A DNA stretch of 28,477 nt. Source: an uncultured Clostridia bacterium. Lineage in GTDB: Bacteria > Bacillota > Clostridia > TANB77 > CAG-508. The notes under the pieces were generated by a model. That model was not told where the DNA came from, searched no databases, and was given only the letters and a program-made list of their open reading frames with translations. This document shows positions 6,962 through 13,990 of this stretch, piece by piece. The position numbers and the translations under genes are program-made. Position 1 is the first letter of the stretch; every line of letters begins with the position of its first letter. Location: positions 1 to 28,477 of the forward strand of contig CAKPAB010000014.1 in NCBI GenBank assembly GCA_934132805.1, written 5' to 3'.

Positions 6962-7801
6962 ATGAAAGAGGAAACAAAAGCATCTTATGATAAAGAGGCA
7001 TATATTAAAAAGAAAAGAGAACAGTTAGATAATGCTTATAAAACTATTGATGAGGGATTAGAAGAAATAACTACTAATCCTGATTTTTTTAAAGAGTATT
7101 TAGCAGTGCAAGGTAAGTTTGACTTATATACACCAAGAAATGCTATTTTAATTGCTAAACAATTACCTAATGCAATACAATTAAAAGAAATGAAAAAATG
7201 GATAGAAGATAATGTAAGTTTTAAAAGTAAGTATCCTAAAAAGATTGTTATACTTGATCCTAGAGAACCATACACTACTAAAGATGGTAGAACAATCAAA
7301 GGATATACTGCTAAAGAACTTGTAGATGTATCTGAAACTAATATGAAACCATATACTAAAAATTATGATAAAAAAATGATATTACAAGCACTCCTACATG
7401 AATGCCCTATGGATGTTAAAAGTGTTGATAGTTTAGAAAATGATTTATCTTCTAAATGGGATACAGAAAATAAAGTCTTGTATTTATGTAGAAATGAAGA
7501 TAGTAATATTGCATTTAAAACTGCAATAACAGAACTTGCTAAAATAAACATATATGATAATACAAAGGAAGTTGATAATGAAAAAGCAGAATGTGTAGCA
7601 TATATGTTATGCAAAAAATATGGCTTTGATATTGAATTTGATAATATAGAAAAAATTACTGAAAGATTTAAAGGTATGGAAAAGAAAGATGTTGTAAATG
7701 AACTAACATCAATAAAAGAATCAGTTAAAGAACTTAATAAACAAATTAGTGATTATGTGCAAGAGAATGTAAAGCAAAAGAATAGAGAACAAGAAAGGTA
7801 A
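6962..7801 (+). CDS. ArdC-like single-strand DNA binding / antirestriction-type protein
   Basis: 279 residues. Residues about 30-125 follow the ArdC N-terminal pattern: FFKEYLAVQGKFDLYTPRNAILIAKQLPNA, MKKWIEDNVSFKSKYPKKIVILDPREPYTTKDG and a DVSETN segment. A second domain (about 150-235) corresponds to the zincin-like half, but the peptidase HExxH is absent; the equivalent region reads TAITELAKI. A conserved ECVAYMLCKKYGFD helix and a KGMEKKDVVNELTSIK tail follow. ArdC-type proteins protect incoming single-stranded DNA from restriction or coat it. It lies 3 bp after pcfB, inside the conjugation operon. Domain call is good; antirestriction activity is inferred. Confidence 0.72.
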   Translation: MKEETKASYDKEAYIKKKREQLDNAYKTIDEGLEEITTNPDFFKEYLAVQGKFDLYTPRNAILIAKQLPNAIQLKEMKKWIEDNVSFKSKYPKKIVILDPREPYTTKDGRTIKGYTAKELVDVSETNMKPYTKNYDKKMILQALLHECPMDVKSVDSLENDLSSKWDTENKVLYLCRNEDSNIAFKTAITELAKINIYDNTKEVDNEKAECVAYMLCKKYGFDIEFDNIEKITERFKGMEKKDVVNELTSIKESVKELNKQISDYVQENVKQKNREQER

Positions 7802-7803
7802 TT

Positions 7804-8145
7804 ATGAAAGATACAATAAAGTATGAATTTACAATATTAGAAAGTAATTTAATCATAAAATCACTCAATTTATTAAGAAACTATTTATCAAAGCAAGAAA
7901 GATCCACAGAGTCTGTTGATGAAATAATTATTAAATTATCTGAATACGGAAAAATGGATATGGATAAGTACGAAATAGGTATAATTATAAATGCCTTAAA
8001 TAATTATAGATATAAATTAAAAAGTATGAATGAGTCAAGAAGTGAAGTAAATGAGCTTTTGTTAAGATTATTAGATGATAGTGAAAAAGTTAGTAAAAAA
8101 AAAGTCCTTTCAAGGATAGTTACGAGAGATAATGGAAGAAGATAA
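7804..8145 (+). CDS. Small unrecognised protein of the conjugation operon
   Basis: 113 residues, predicted almost entirely helical, with KSLNLLRNYLSKQERSTESVDEIIIKL and a second similar Leu-rich helix (NELLLRLLDD), so possibly a repeated helical hairpin. There is no signal peptide or membrane helix. The start is set by GAAAGG, which forms the last codons of the gene upstream. The end overlaps the coupling-protein gene by 14 bp, suggesting translational coupling. Family not recognised; by position it could be a relaxosome or coupling-protein partner. Confidence 0.75.
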   Translation: MKDTIKYEFTILESNLIIKSLNLLRNYLSKQERSTESVDEIIIKLSEYGKMDMDKYEIGIIINALNNYRYKLKSMNESRSEVNELLLRLLDDSEKVSKKKVLSRIVTRDNGRR

Positions 8146-9958
8146 AAAAAGACAAATAATAATCTTATCAATTATAGGCATTATTCCTATTATATGGATT
8201 GCACTTTTAGTAGCACCTTATTCTAATGATGGATTAATTAGTATAATTAAAAATAGTAATCAAATATTTAATAATCCATTTAATATTAAGATATGTGAGA
8301 ATAGTTTGAATACTGTTCTTTTTTTATTACTTATATATATTGGTGGAATAGTTCTATACTTTTCTACAAGAAAAAATTATAGAAGAAATGAAGAATATGG
8401 AAGTGCTAAATGGGGAAGTGCAAAAAATATCTGCAAGAAGTATCAAGAAAAAAATAGTAATAATAACAAGATACTAACTAGAAATGTTGAAATAGGACTT
8501 GATGGTAAAAAGCACAGAAGAAACTTAAATGTTTTGGTATGTGGTGGTAGTGGTGCTGGTAAAACTAGATTTTATGCAAAACCTAATATAATGCAGTGTA
8601 ATTGTTCTTTTGTAACATTAGACCCAAAAGGAGAAATATTAAGAGATACAGGTTATTTGTTAGAACAAAAAGGTTATGAAGTTAAAGTCTTGGATTTAAT
8701 CAATATGGATAAGAGTCATTGTTATAATCCATTTGTATATTTAAAAAGTGATAATGATGTTCAAAGACTTGTAACTAATCTTTTCAAATCAACAACACCA
8801 AAAGGAAGCCAGAGTAATGACCCTTTTTGGGATACTGCTGCATCAATGCTTTTATTATCACTAATTTTTTATTTGTGGTATGAAGCACCAGAAGAAGAAC
8901 AAAACTTTACTATGGTTATGGAAATGTTAAGAGCAGGAGATGTTAAAGAGGATGATGATATGTATTCTTCTCCACTTGATTTACTTTTTGAAAAACTAGA
9001 AGAAAAGAATCCAGAACATATTGCTTTGAAATATTACAAAGATTATCACTCTGGAAGTGCTAAAACACTAAAGTCAATTCAAATAACATTAGCATCAAGA
9101 TTAGAAAAGTTTAATCTAAGAAGTCTAGCAATGCTTACTATGACAGATGAATTAGATTTACCAAGTTTAGGAGAGAAGAAAACAGCATTATTTGCTTTAA
9201 TACCAGATAACGATACATCATTTAACTTTATAGTAAGTATTTTATACACTCAATTATTTCAACAATTATTTTATTTAGCAGATCATAAATATGGTGGAAG
9301 TTTACCTATTCCAGTTCATTTTGTAATGGACGAATTTCCAAATGTTAGTCTTCCTGATGACTTTGAAAAAATTCTCTCCGTCATGAGGTCAAGGCAGGTT
9401 TCAGTATCTATTATTGTTCAGAATATAGCTCAAATTAAGGCACTTTTTGAGAAACAATGGGAAAGTATTTTAGGTAATTGTGATGAGTTTTTATATCTAG
9501 GTGGTAATGAACAAAGCACTCATAAATATGTTAGTGAACTTATGGGAAAAGAAAATTTAGATTTAAACACTTATGGTAAATCACATGGAAGAAATGGTAA
9601 TTATTCAACAAATTATCAACAAACTGGTAGAGATTTAATGACGCCAGATGAAGTTAGAATGTTAGATAACAAGTATGCAATTTTATTTATAAGAGGAGAA
9701 AGACCGATAAAAGATTTAAAGTATGATATTTTAAAACATCCTAACATAAGTCTTACTACTGATGGTCATGCTCCATCATACGAGCATGGAAAAGTAGATA
9801 ATGCTATTGCAACTATAACAGTTGATTATGATGTTCCAAGTTATGATTTTAAAGATATAGAAGTAATAGCAAATAATTATGAAGTAATATCTAGTGAAGA
9901 TATGGAAAGTTATTTAAATAAAAAGAAAGGAAATGATAAAAATGAAGAACAAAAATAA
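8132..9958 (+). CDS. Type IV coupling protein, VirD4/TraG/PcfC family
   Basis: 608 residues. Two N-terminal membrane helices (about 9-29 and 60-77) are followed by a cytoplasmic ATPase: Walker A GGSGAGKT (138-145), DPKGEILRDTGYLL, the NDPFWDTAASMLLLSL motif, and Walker B VMDEF near residue 399. PNVSLPDDFEKILSVMRSRQVS and SIIVQNIAQIKALF follow, all typical of VirD4. The C-terminus is acidic. It joins the relaxosome to the mating channel and drives DNA export. The order relaxase-PcfB-ArdC-VirD4 matches Tn1549-type elements. Confidence 0.93.
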   Translation: MEEDKKRQIIILSIIGIIPIIWIALLVAPYSNDGLISIIKNSNQIFNNPFNIKICENSLNTVLFLLLIYIGGIVLYFSTRKNYRRNEEYGSAKWGSAKNICKKYQEKNSNNNKILTRNVEIGLDGKKHRRNLNVLVCGGSGAGKTRFYAKPNIMQCNCSFVTLDPKGEILRDTGYLLEQKGYEVKVLDLINMDKSHCYNPFVYLKSDNDVQRLVTNLFKSTTPKGSQSNDPFWDTAASMLLLSLIFYLWYEAPEEEQNFTMVMEMLRAGDVKEDDDMYSSPLDLLFEKLEEKNPEHIALKYYKDYHSGSAKTLKSIQITLASRLEKFNLRSLAMLTMTDELDLPSLGEKKTALFALIPDNDTSFNFIVSILYTQLFQQLFYLADHKYGGSLPIPVHFVMDEFPNVSLPDDFEKILSVMRSRQVSVSIIVQNIAQIKALFEKQWESILGNCDEFLYLGGNEQSTHKYVSELMGKENLDLNTYGKSHGRNGNYSTNYQQTGRDLMTPDEVRMLDNKYAILFIRGERPIKDLKYDILKHPNISLTTDGHAPSYEHGKVDNAIATITVDYDVPSYDFKDIEVIANNYEVISSEDMESYLNKKKGNDKNEEQK

Positions 9959-10271
9959 AAGTATAGAAAAGAGAATTAAAAAAGGATATAAGATTTATGT
10001 ATTAGCATTAATTGGAATAAGCAGTTTAAGTATGTTTACTCCAAATGTTTTTGCAGCTGATGACCCAATAGCAGTTGTAAATAATTTATCAGACTTTATA
10101 TTTCAACTAACAAAGGTAGTAGGTGGAATTATTGCAGGATATGGAGTTGTTCAAATTGGATTATCCTTTACAAATCATGATCCATCACAAAGAGTTAATG
10201 GTGCTTTATTTTGTGTAGGTGGAATAATTGTTATGTGTGCTAAAGCTATACTAACAAGAATTGCTGGTTAA
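9942..10271 (+). CDS. Maff2 family small membrane protein (VirB2-like position)
   Basis: 109 residues from ATG 9942; ATG 9933 is in frame but only 2 nt from the AAAGG element. After a basic N-terminus comes a cleavable signal (VLALIGISSLSMFTPNVFAAD, cut probably after VFA), then two hydrophobic helices around a short charged loop (FTNHDPSQR). The pattern FIFQLTKVVGGIIAGYGVVQIGL matches Maff2 proteins found between the coupling protein and the VirB6-like gene in these elements. Small two-helix proteins in this position are like VirB2 pilins. It is followed by a strong hairpin that may set its mRNA apart. Confidence 0.8.
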   Translation: MKNKNKSIEKRIKKGYKIYVLALIGISSLSMFTPNVFAADDPIAVVNNLSDFIFQLTKVVGGIIAGYGVVQIGLSFTNHDPSQRVNGALFCVGGIIVMCAKAILTRIAG

Positions 10272-10276
10272 AAAGT

Positions 10277-10302
10277 ATGGGTAGAAATTATTTTCTACCC
10301 AT
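10277..10302 (+). promoter_or_regulatory. Intercistronic stem-loop after the Maff2 gene
   Basis: Perfect 11-bp inverted repeat ATGGGTAGAAA / TTTCTACCCAT with a TTAT loop, 5 bp after the stop codon. Only a poor T tract (TTTTACTTT) follows. It is better explained as a leaky terminator or an mRNA-stabilising or processing hairpin that allows more of the pilin-like protein than of the genes behind it. Confidence 0.7.
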
Positions 10303-10326
10303 TTTACTTTAATAGGAGGTGGAAAA

Positions 10327-11175
10327 ATGTTAATATTAGCCAGTGGTAATTGGGTAGTAAACAACCTAGAAAATGCCATAGATACTTGGAATAGCAAGTT
10401 AACTGAAATATGGCAGATAATTACACAGTCCCCAGAAACATTTAAAGGTGGAGCAATATGGCAAGTAATACTTAAAATAAATGGAGCAGTACAAGCAATA
10501 GGATTAGCACTACTTGTATTATTCTTTGTTGTAGGTGTTGTTAAGACTTGTAGTTCACTTGCTGATGTTAAAAAGCCAGAACACGCAATTAAATTATTTG
10601 TAAGATTTGCTATTGCAAAAGGAATAGTTACTTATGGATTAGATTTAATGTTATCTATTTTTAAAATAGTACAAGGTGTGATGTCAACAATAATGAAGTC
10701 GGCAGGTTTTGGTGCTGTGTCTAAAACAATACTTCCACAAGAAATAGTAAAGGCAGTAGAAAGTTGTGGATTTTTTGAGTCTATTCCATTATGGGCAGTA
10801 ACTTTGATAGGAGGATTATTCGTAACAGTTTTATCATTTATAATGATACTTACTGTGTATGGTAGATTTTTTAAATTATATTTATATACTGCTATTGCAC
10901 CAATACCTCTATCAACTGCTGCTGGAGAACCTACGCAAAGGATATGTGCAAGTTTTCTTAAATCATTTACTGCAGTATGTTTAGAGGGAGCAATAATAGT
11001 ATTGTCTTGTATTATTTTCTCATTATTTGCATCTAGCCCACCAGTAGTTGATACAAATGCAGCTGCCGTTACACAAGTGTGGAAGTATATTGGAGAACTC
11101 ATTTTTAATATGCTAGTTTTAGTTGGAACAATTAAGATGAGCGATAGAGTTGTAAGAGAAATGATGGGATTATAG
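10327..11175 (+). CDS. VirB6/TrbL-like polytopic mating-channel protein
   Basis: 282 residues with about five to six membrane helices: 52-72 (VQAIGLALLVLFFVVGVV), 86-112, 151-180, 185-200, 213-235 and 255-270. The amphipathic start (NNLENAIDTWNSKLTEIWQII) and the stretch YGRFFKLYLYTAIAPIPLSTAAGEP are characteristic of the TrbL/VirB6-like proteins in Tn1549/CTn elements. It should form the inner part of the translocation channel. It has a strong AGGAGGTGG ribosome binding site. It lies directly after the Maff2 gene as usual in these elements. Confidence 0.85.
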   Translation: MLILASGNWVVNNLENAIDTWNSKLTEIWQIITQSPETFKGGAIWQVILKINGAVQAIGLALLVLFFVVGVVKTCSSLADVKKPEHAIKLFVRFAIAKGIVTYGLDLMLSIFKIVQGVMSTIMKSAGFGAVSKTILPQEIVKAVESCGFFESIPLWAVTLIGGLFVTVLSFIMILTVYGRFFKLYLYTAIAPIPLSTAAGEPTQRICASFLKSFTAVCLEGAIIVLSCIIFSLFASSPPVVDTNAAAVTQVWKYIGELIFNMLVLVGTIKMSDRVVREMMGL

Positions 11176-11184
11176 GGAGGCACT

Positions 11185-12096
11185 ATGAATTATAGAATAT
11201 TAAAAATAAAGAATGATATTGAATTATTTTTAAAAGATAATATAGAACATCAAAATAAACATATTGATTATATTTTATTTAATCCTAAAACTAATGATAC
11301 TTATGTTTTGGCAAGTAATGGTTATGATGAGGCAATAGAATTTACCCCATATACTAAAAATGAAAGTGGTGGTTATACACAAGTGCCAGAGTGGGATTAT
11401 AACTTTGACTATTATATATATAACTATTTAGAGGAGGGTTTAAAAATAGGATATATGACTGATGATGTTCATTATTCTATTTGGAATTCAATCAGTGAAT
11501 TATATCCAACAGATATTGAATATAAAAATGGGGTTCAAGAATACTTACAATATTGTAAAGATAATAATATTACTAAAGAATATCTGGATATTAAAACAGG
11601 ACTAGATACACCAAATATAATGAAATACTATAAAGAAAAGTATGTTAAAACTTTTGATTATTGGGAAACTGATTATGGCGATTTAAGATGTAGTGTAATT
11701 CTTTATGAAAATGGAAAAGCTAAAGCATATATTATTGCTAGTTATGATGAAGATATAGAAAATGTAGATGATTTGATTTATAAAGATTTTGACAAATATT
11801 TAGAATTACCAAAGATATCTAAATGCTCTAAACTATTGCAAAAAATCTATGATAATGTTTGTGAGTCAAATGCTTCAATATGTTATATTTCAAAAGAAGA
11901 TTGGAATAATTATTATACAAACTTTAATGAAAAAGACATTGAAAAATTAAAAGCAGATATAAAAAAATATCATTTAGAAGATGTTATTACAATAAATGAT
12001 TATGATTACAAAATTATAGGTTGGGGAGATTTAGAAACTAGATTTAATGATGATAGAAAATTAGAAAAAAATAAGAATAAAGATAAGGAGCGATAA
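11185..12096 (+). CDS. Unrecognised acidic protein in the conjugation operon
   Basis: 303 residues, very rich in Tyr, Asp, Asn and Glu, with no signal peptide or membrane helix, so cytoplasmic. The N-terminal part (to about 60) has alternating strands (HIDYILFNPKTNDTYVLASN), followed by YNFDYYIYNYLEEG, and a second strand-rich part starts near residue 155 (DYWETDYGDLRCSVILYENGKAKAYIIAS). The two parts look like related halves, possibly an internal duplication. GGGAGG precedes the ATG. The last codons (KDKER) form the ribosome binding site of the next gene. Family not recognised. It starts a block of four unknown genes between the VirB6-like and VirB3-like genes. Confidence 0.8.
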   Translation: MNYRILKIKNDIELFLKDNIEHQNKHIDYILFNPKTNDTYVLASNGYDEAIEFTPYTKNESGGYTQVPEWDYNFDYYIYNYLEEGLKIGYMTDDVHYSIWNSISELYPTDIEYKNGVQEYLQYCKDNNITKEYLDIKTGLDTPNIMKYYKEKYVKTFDYWETDYGDLRCSVILYENGKAKAYIIASYDEDIENVDDLIYKDFDKYLELPKISKCSKLLQKIYDNVCESNASICYISKEDWNNYYTNFNEKDIEKLKADIKKYHLEDVITINDYDYKIIGWGDLETRFNDDRKLEKNKNKDKER

Positions 12097-12100
12097 TTAA

Positions 12101-12382
12101 ATGAATAGAAAATTAGATAATGGAATGTTTGTAGTAGATATAGGTTATAGAAATGATATTCCAGTTGCACTTGTAGAAAGGCAATACAAAAATACTGTTG
12201 AATATATAATTGCATTTAACTATGAAATTAAAAATAATAAAATGACTTGGGGATATGGTTATTACTATGATAAAAATTTAGGTAAAGCTATGGATGATTT
12301 TAAGAAAGTATTAGCAGGCAAAAATCTTGCTGATACTTTTTCTAATAAGAAGAGGAGTGATAAATTATGCAATACGAGATAA
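12101..12382 (+). CDS. Small unrecognised protein
   Basis: 93 residues. The core is beta-strand-like: GMFVVDIGYRNDIPVALVERQYKNTVEYIIAFNYEIKN, then WGYGYYYDKNLGKAMDDFKKVLAG, suggesting a compact beta-sheet plus helix domain. The pattern recalls small proteins of clostridial mobile elements that handle operon-internal accessory functions, but I cannot name the family. AAGGAGCGAT lies 10 nt upstream; the 3' end overlaps the next gene by 16 bp, so the two are probably translated together. Confidence 0.75.
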   Translation: MNRKLDNGMFVVDIGYRNDIPVALVERQYKNTVEYIIAFNYEIKNNKMTWGYGYYYDKNLGKAMDDFKKVLAGKNLADTFSNKKRSDKLCNTR

Positions 12383-12888
12383 AGGATAATAAAGTAATTA
12401 TTGATAAAGATTCTTTTAATGAAGAAAATGAAATACAATATTTAAACTTTGTTTTAGGTTATGATCTTCTTAATAATTTTTATAAAGACTCTATATATCC
12501 AGAATGTGATTTTAATTATGATTTTAGTGATTACTTATCAAGAAAGTTTATTAAAAGTGATGAATATCAAGATACAAAGTATTCTACTTATGAAATGTTA
12601 GAAAAGTGGCTAAAAAATAATATGAAAACTATAAAGAAAGAATATGAGGAGTTTATAGGTAAAACAAAAGACATATATATTGTTGGTAACTATATTTGCA
12701 CAGTAGATGATTATAACTATGATAATCCTAAAGAAAGTATTGTTATGATTTATAAAAATAATAAAGATTATAGGAATGGAGATTATTTAGAACAAGTATC
12801 ATTATCAAATGACAATATAAGAAAAAATATAAAAGATTATATAACTGATACTTATAATGTTAAAAACTATAAGGACTATGAGAGGTAG
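12367..12888 (+). CDS. Unrecognised acidic protein
   Basis: 173 residues, low in hydrophobic stretches, rich in Asp, Tyr, Asn and Lys. GAGGAGTGAT precedes the ATG. The middle (YSTYEMLEKWLKNNMKTIKKEYEEFIGKTKDIYIVGNYICT) appears helical then strand. The style and composition resemble the product of the gene at 11185, and both end in a short charged tail whose codons are the following ribosome binding site. No family recognised; cytoplasmic by inspection. Confidence 0.72.
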   Translation: MQYEIKDNKVIIDKDSFNEENEIQYLNFVLGYDLLNNFYKDSIYPECDFNYDFSDYLSRKFIKSDEYQDTKYSTYEMLEKWLKNNMKTIKKEYEEFIGKTKDIYIVGNYICTVDDYNYDNPKESIVMIYKNNKDYRNGDYLEQVSLSNDNIRKNIKDYITDTYNVKNYKDYER

Positions 12889-12891
12889 TTT

Positions 12892-13341
12892 ATGAGTAGA
12901 GAATTATTTAAGAGTATGGTTTATAAAGATGGTAAGGTTTATACAAGACAATGTAGTAATAATGTTTGTCCTAAGAATTATGATAGAGAAGAAAATAAAG
13001 GACTTACTAGATTATATCAAGAAAAAGGACAACAAGATTTTGAAAAGTTCTTTATAACAAACTTACTATTAGAGGGTACTGTAGAAGTATTAAATGGTAG
13101 TAATAATACTTTAAGAAGATTAAACTATATTGCTAATTTATTATGGAAAGATAAAGAGTTTATAAAATTAAGAAATAAAGAAGATGAGATATTTACCAAA
13201 TCACTTCATGCTAAAACAGAAGAAGAAAAAAGTAATGTTCATATAGAATACAAAAACATTAAGGAAGATATAGCAAACTATGTATCTTCCTTTTATGATA
13301 ATCACACAAGACTAATTAAAAACATAGAAAGGAGCAGGTAA
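12892..13341 (+). CDS. Unrecognised small protein, conjugation operon
   Basis: 149 residues. It contains a Cys pair in TRQCSNNVCPKNY (about residues 20-32), and then mostly helices, including KSLHAKTEEEKSNVHIEYKNIKEDIANYV. The two Cys are too few for a classic zinc finger alone. The start is 3 bp after the stop upstream, with GAGAGG as ribosome binding site inside the preceding codons. Not recognised; probably a cytoplasmic accessory protein of the element. Confidence 0.72.
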   Translation: MSRELFKSMVYKDGKVYTRQCSNNVCPKNYDREENKGLTRLYQEKGQQDFEKFFITNLLLEGTVEVLNGSNNTLRRLNYIANLLWKDKEFIKLRNKEDEIFTKSLHAKTEEEKSNVHIEYKNIKEDIANYVSSFYDNHTRLIKNIERSR

Positions 13342-13343
13342 AT

Positions 13344-13610
13344 ATGGAAAACAGAAGAAAGGTTGAAAAGATTAAAAATAAATATCCAGTAGGTACACGA
13401 ATTAGACTAAATTATATGGATGATAATTATTCAGTTCCTAGAGGTACTTGTGGAACAGTTGAGTATGTAGATGATGAGGGACAAATTGGAATGAAATGGG
13501 ATAATGGTGGAACTTTATCACTTGTTTATGGTGTTGATAGTTTTGACATTATAGAAAATAAAGAATTAAGTCGTAATTCTTCAAAAAAGAAAGATGAAAG
13601 GGGAAGATAA
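13344..13610 (+). CDS. DUF4314 family protein
   Basis: 88 residues. The segment YPVGTRIRLNYMDDNYSVPRGTCGTVEYVDDEGQIGMKWDNGGTLSLVYGVDSFDII fits the DUF4314 domain, a small SH3-like beta barrel common in clostridial conjugative elements, often near the PrgI and VirB4 genes. Its biochemical role is not known. It lies 2 bp after the gene upstream and 2 bp before the PrgI gene, which uses its final codons as ribosome binding site. Confidence 0.78.
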   Translation: MENRRKVEKIKNKYPVGTRIRLNYMDDNYSVPRGTCGTVEYVDDEGQIGMKWDNGGTLSLVYGVDSFDIIENKELSRNSSKKKDERGR

Positions 13611-13612
13611 AA

Positions 13613-13990
13613 TTGGAAGTAAAGATAAATAGAGAAATAAGAAATTACACAGAACATTTATTTTTTGGATTATCAATAAGGCAATTTATATGTTCAATAT
13701 GTGGTTGTTTAGTAGCAGTAGGACTATATTTTATATTTAGTCCTATTTTTAATAAAGAGATAACATCATGGATTTGTATTATAGGAGTCATACCTTTTGC
13801 TGGTATTGGCTTTTTTAAATATAACGGAATGAACTTAGAAGATTTTATTATAACATGGATAAAATCAGAAATACTTATACCTAAAAAATTAAAGTTTGTA
13901 TCTGAAGATATGTACTATGAAATGACTAAAAACATTATAGAAAATAAAAAAAGAGAGGAGTTTAATAGAGATGATAAAATCAATCAATAA
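13613..13990 (+). CDS. prgI: PrgI family membrane protein (VirB3-like)
   Basis: 125 residues with a TTG start at 13613, chosen because AAAGGGGAAG lies 6-7 nt upstream and there is no ATG until residue 73. The motif VKINREIRNYTEHLFFGLSIRQFICSICG followed by two membrane helices (about 22-44 and 51-68) and NLEDFIITWIKSEIL is typical of PrgI proteins. These occupy the place of VirB3 and anchor the VirB4 ATPase, which is encoded next and overlaps by 20 bp. Confidence 0.88.
   Translation: MEVKINREIRNYTEHLFFGLSIRQFICSICGCLVAVGLYFIFSPIFNKEITSWICIIGVIPFAGIGFFKYNGMNLEDFIITWIKSEILIPKKLKFVSEDMYYEMTKNIIENKKREEFNRDDKINQ

Noticed and set aside
10632..11183. 183-residue minus-strand open frame opposite the VirB6-like gene
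   Set aside because: It lies wholly antisense to a well-supported membrane protein gene, has no convincing ribosome binding site and its composition follows from the opposite strand. The same holds for other antisense frames opposite the recombinase and VirB4 genes.
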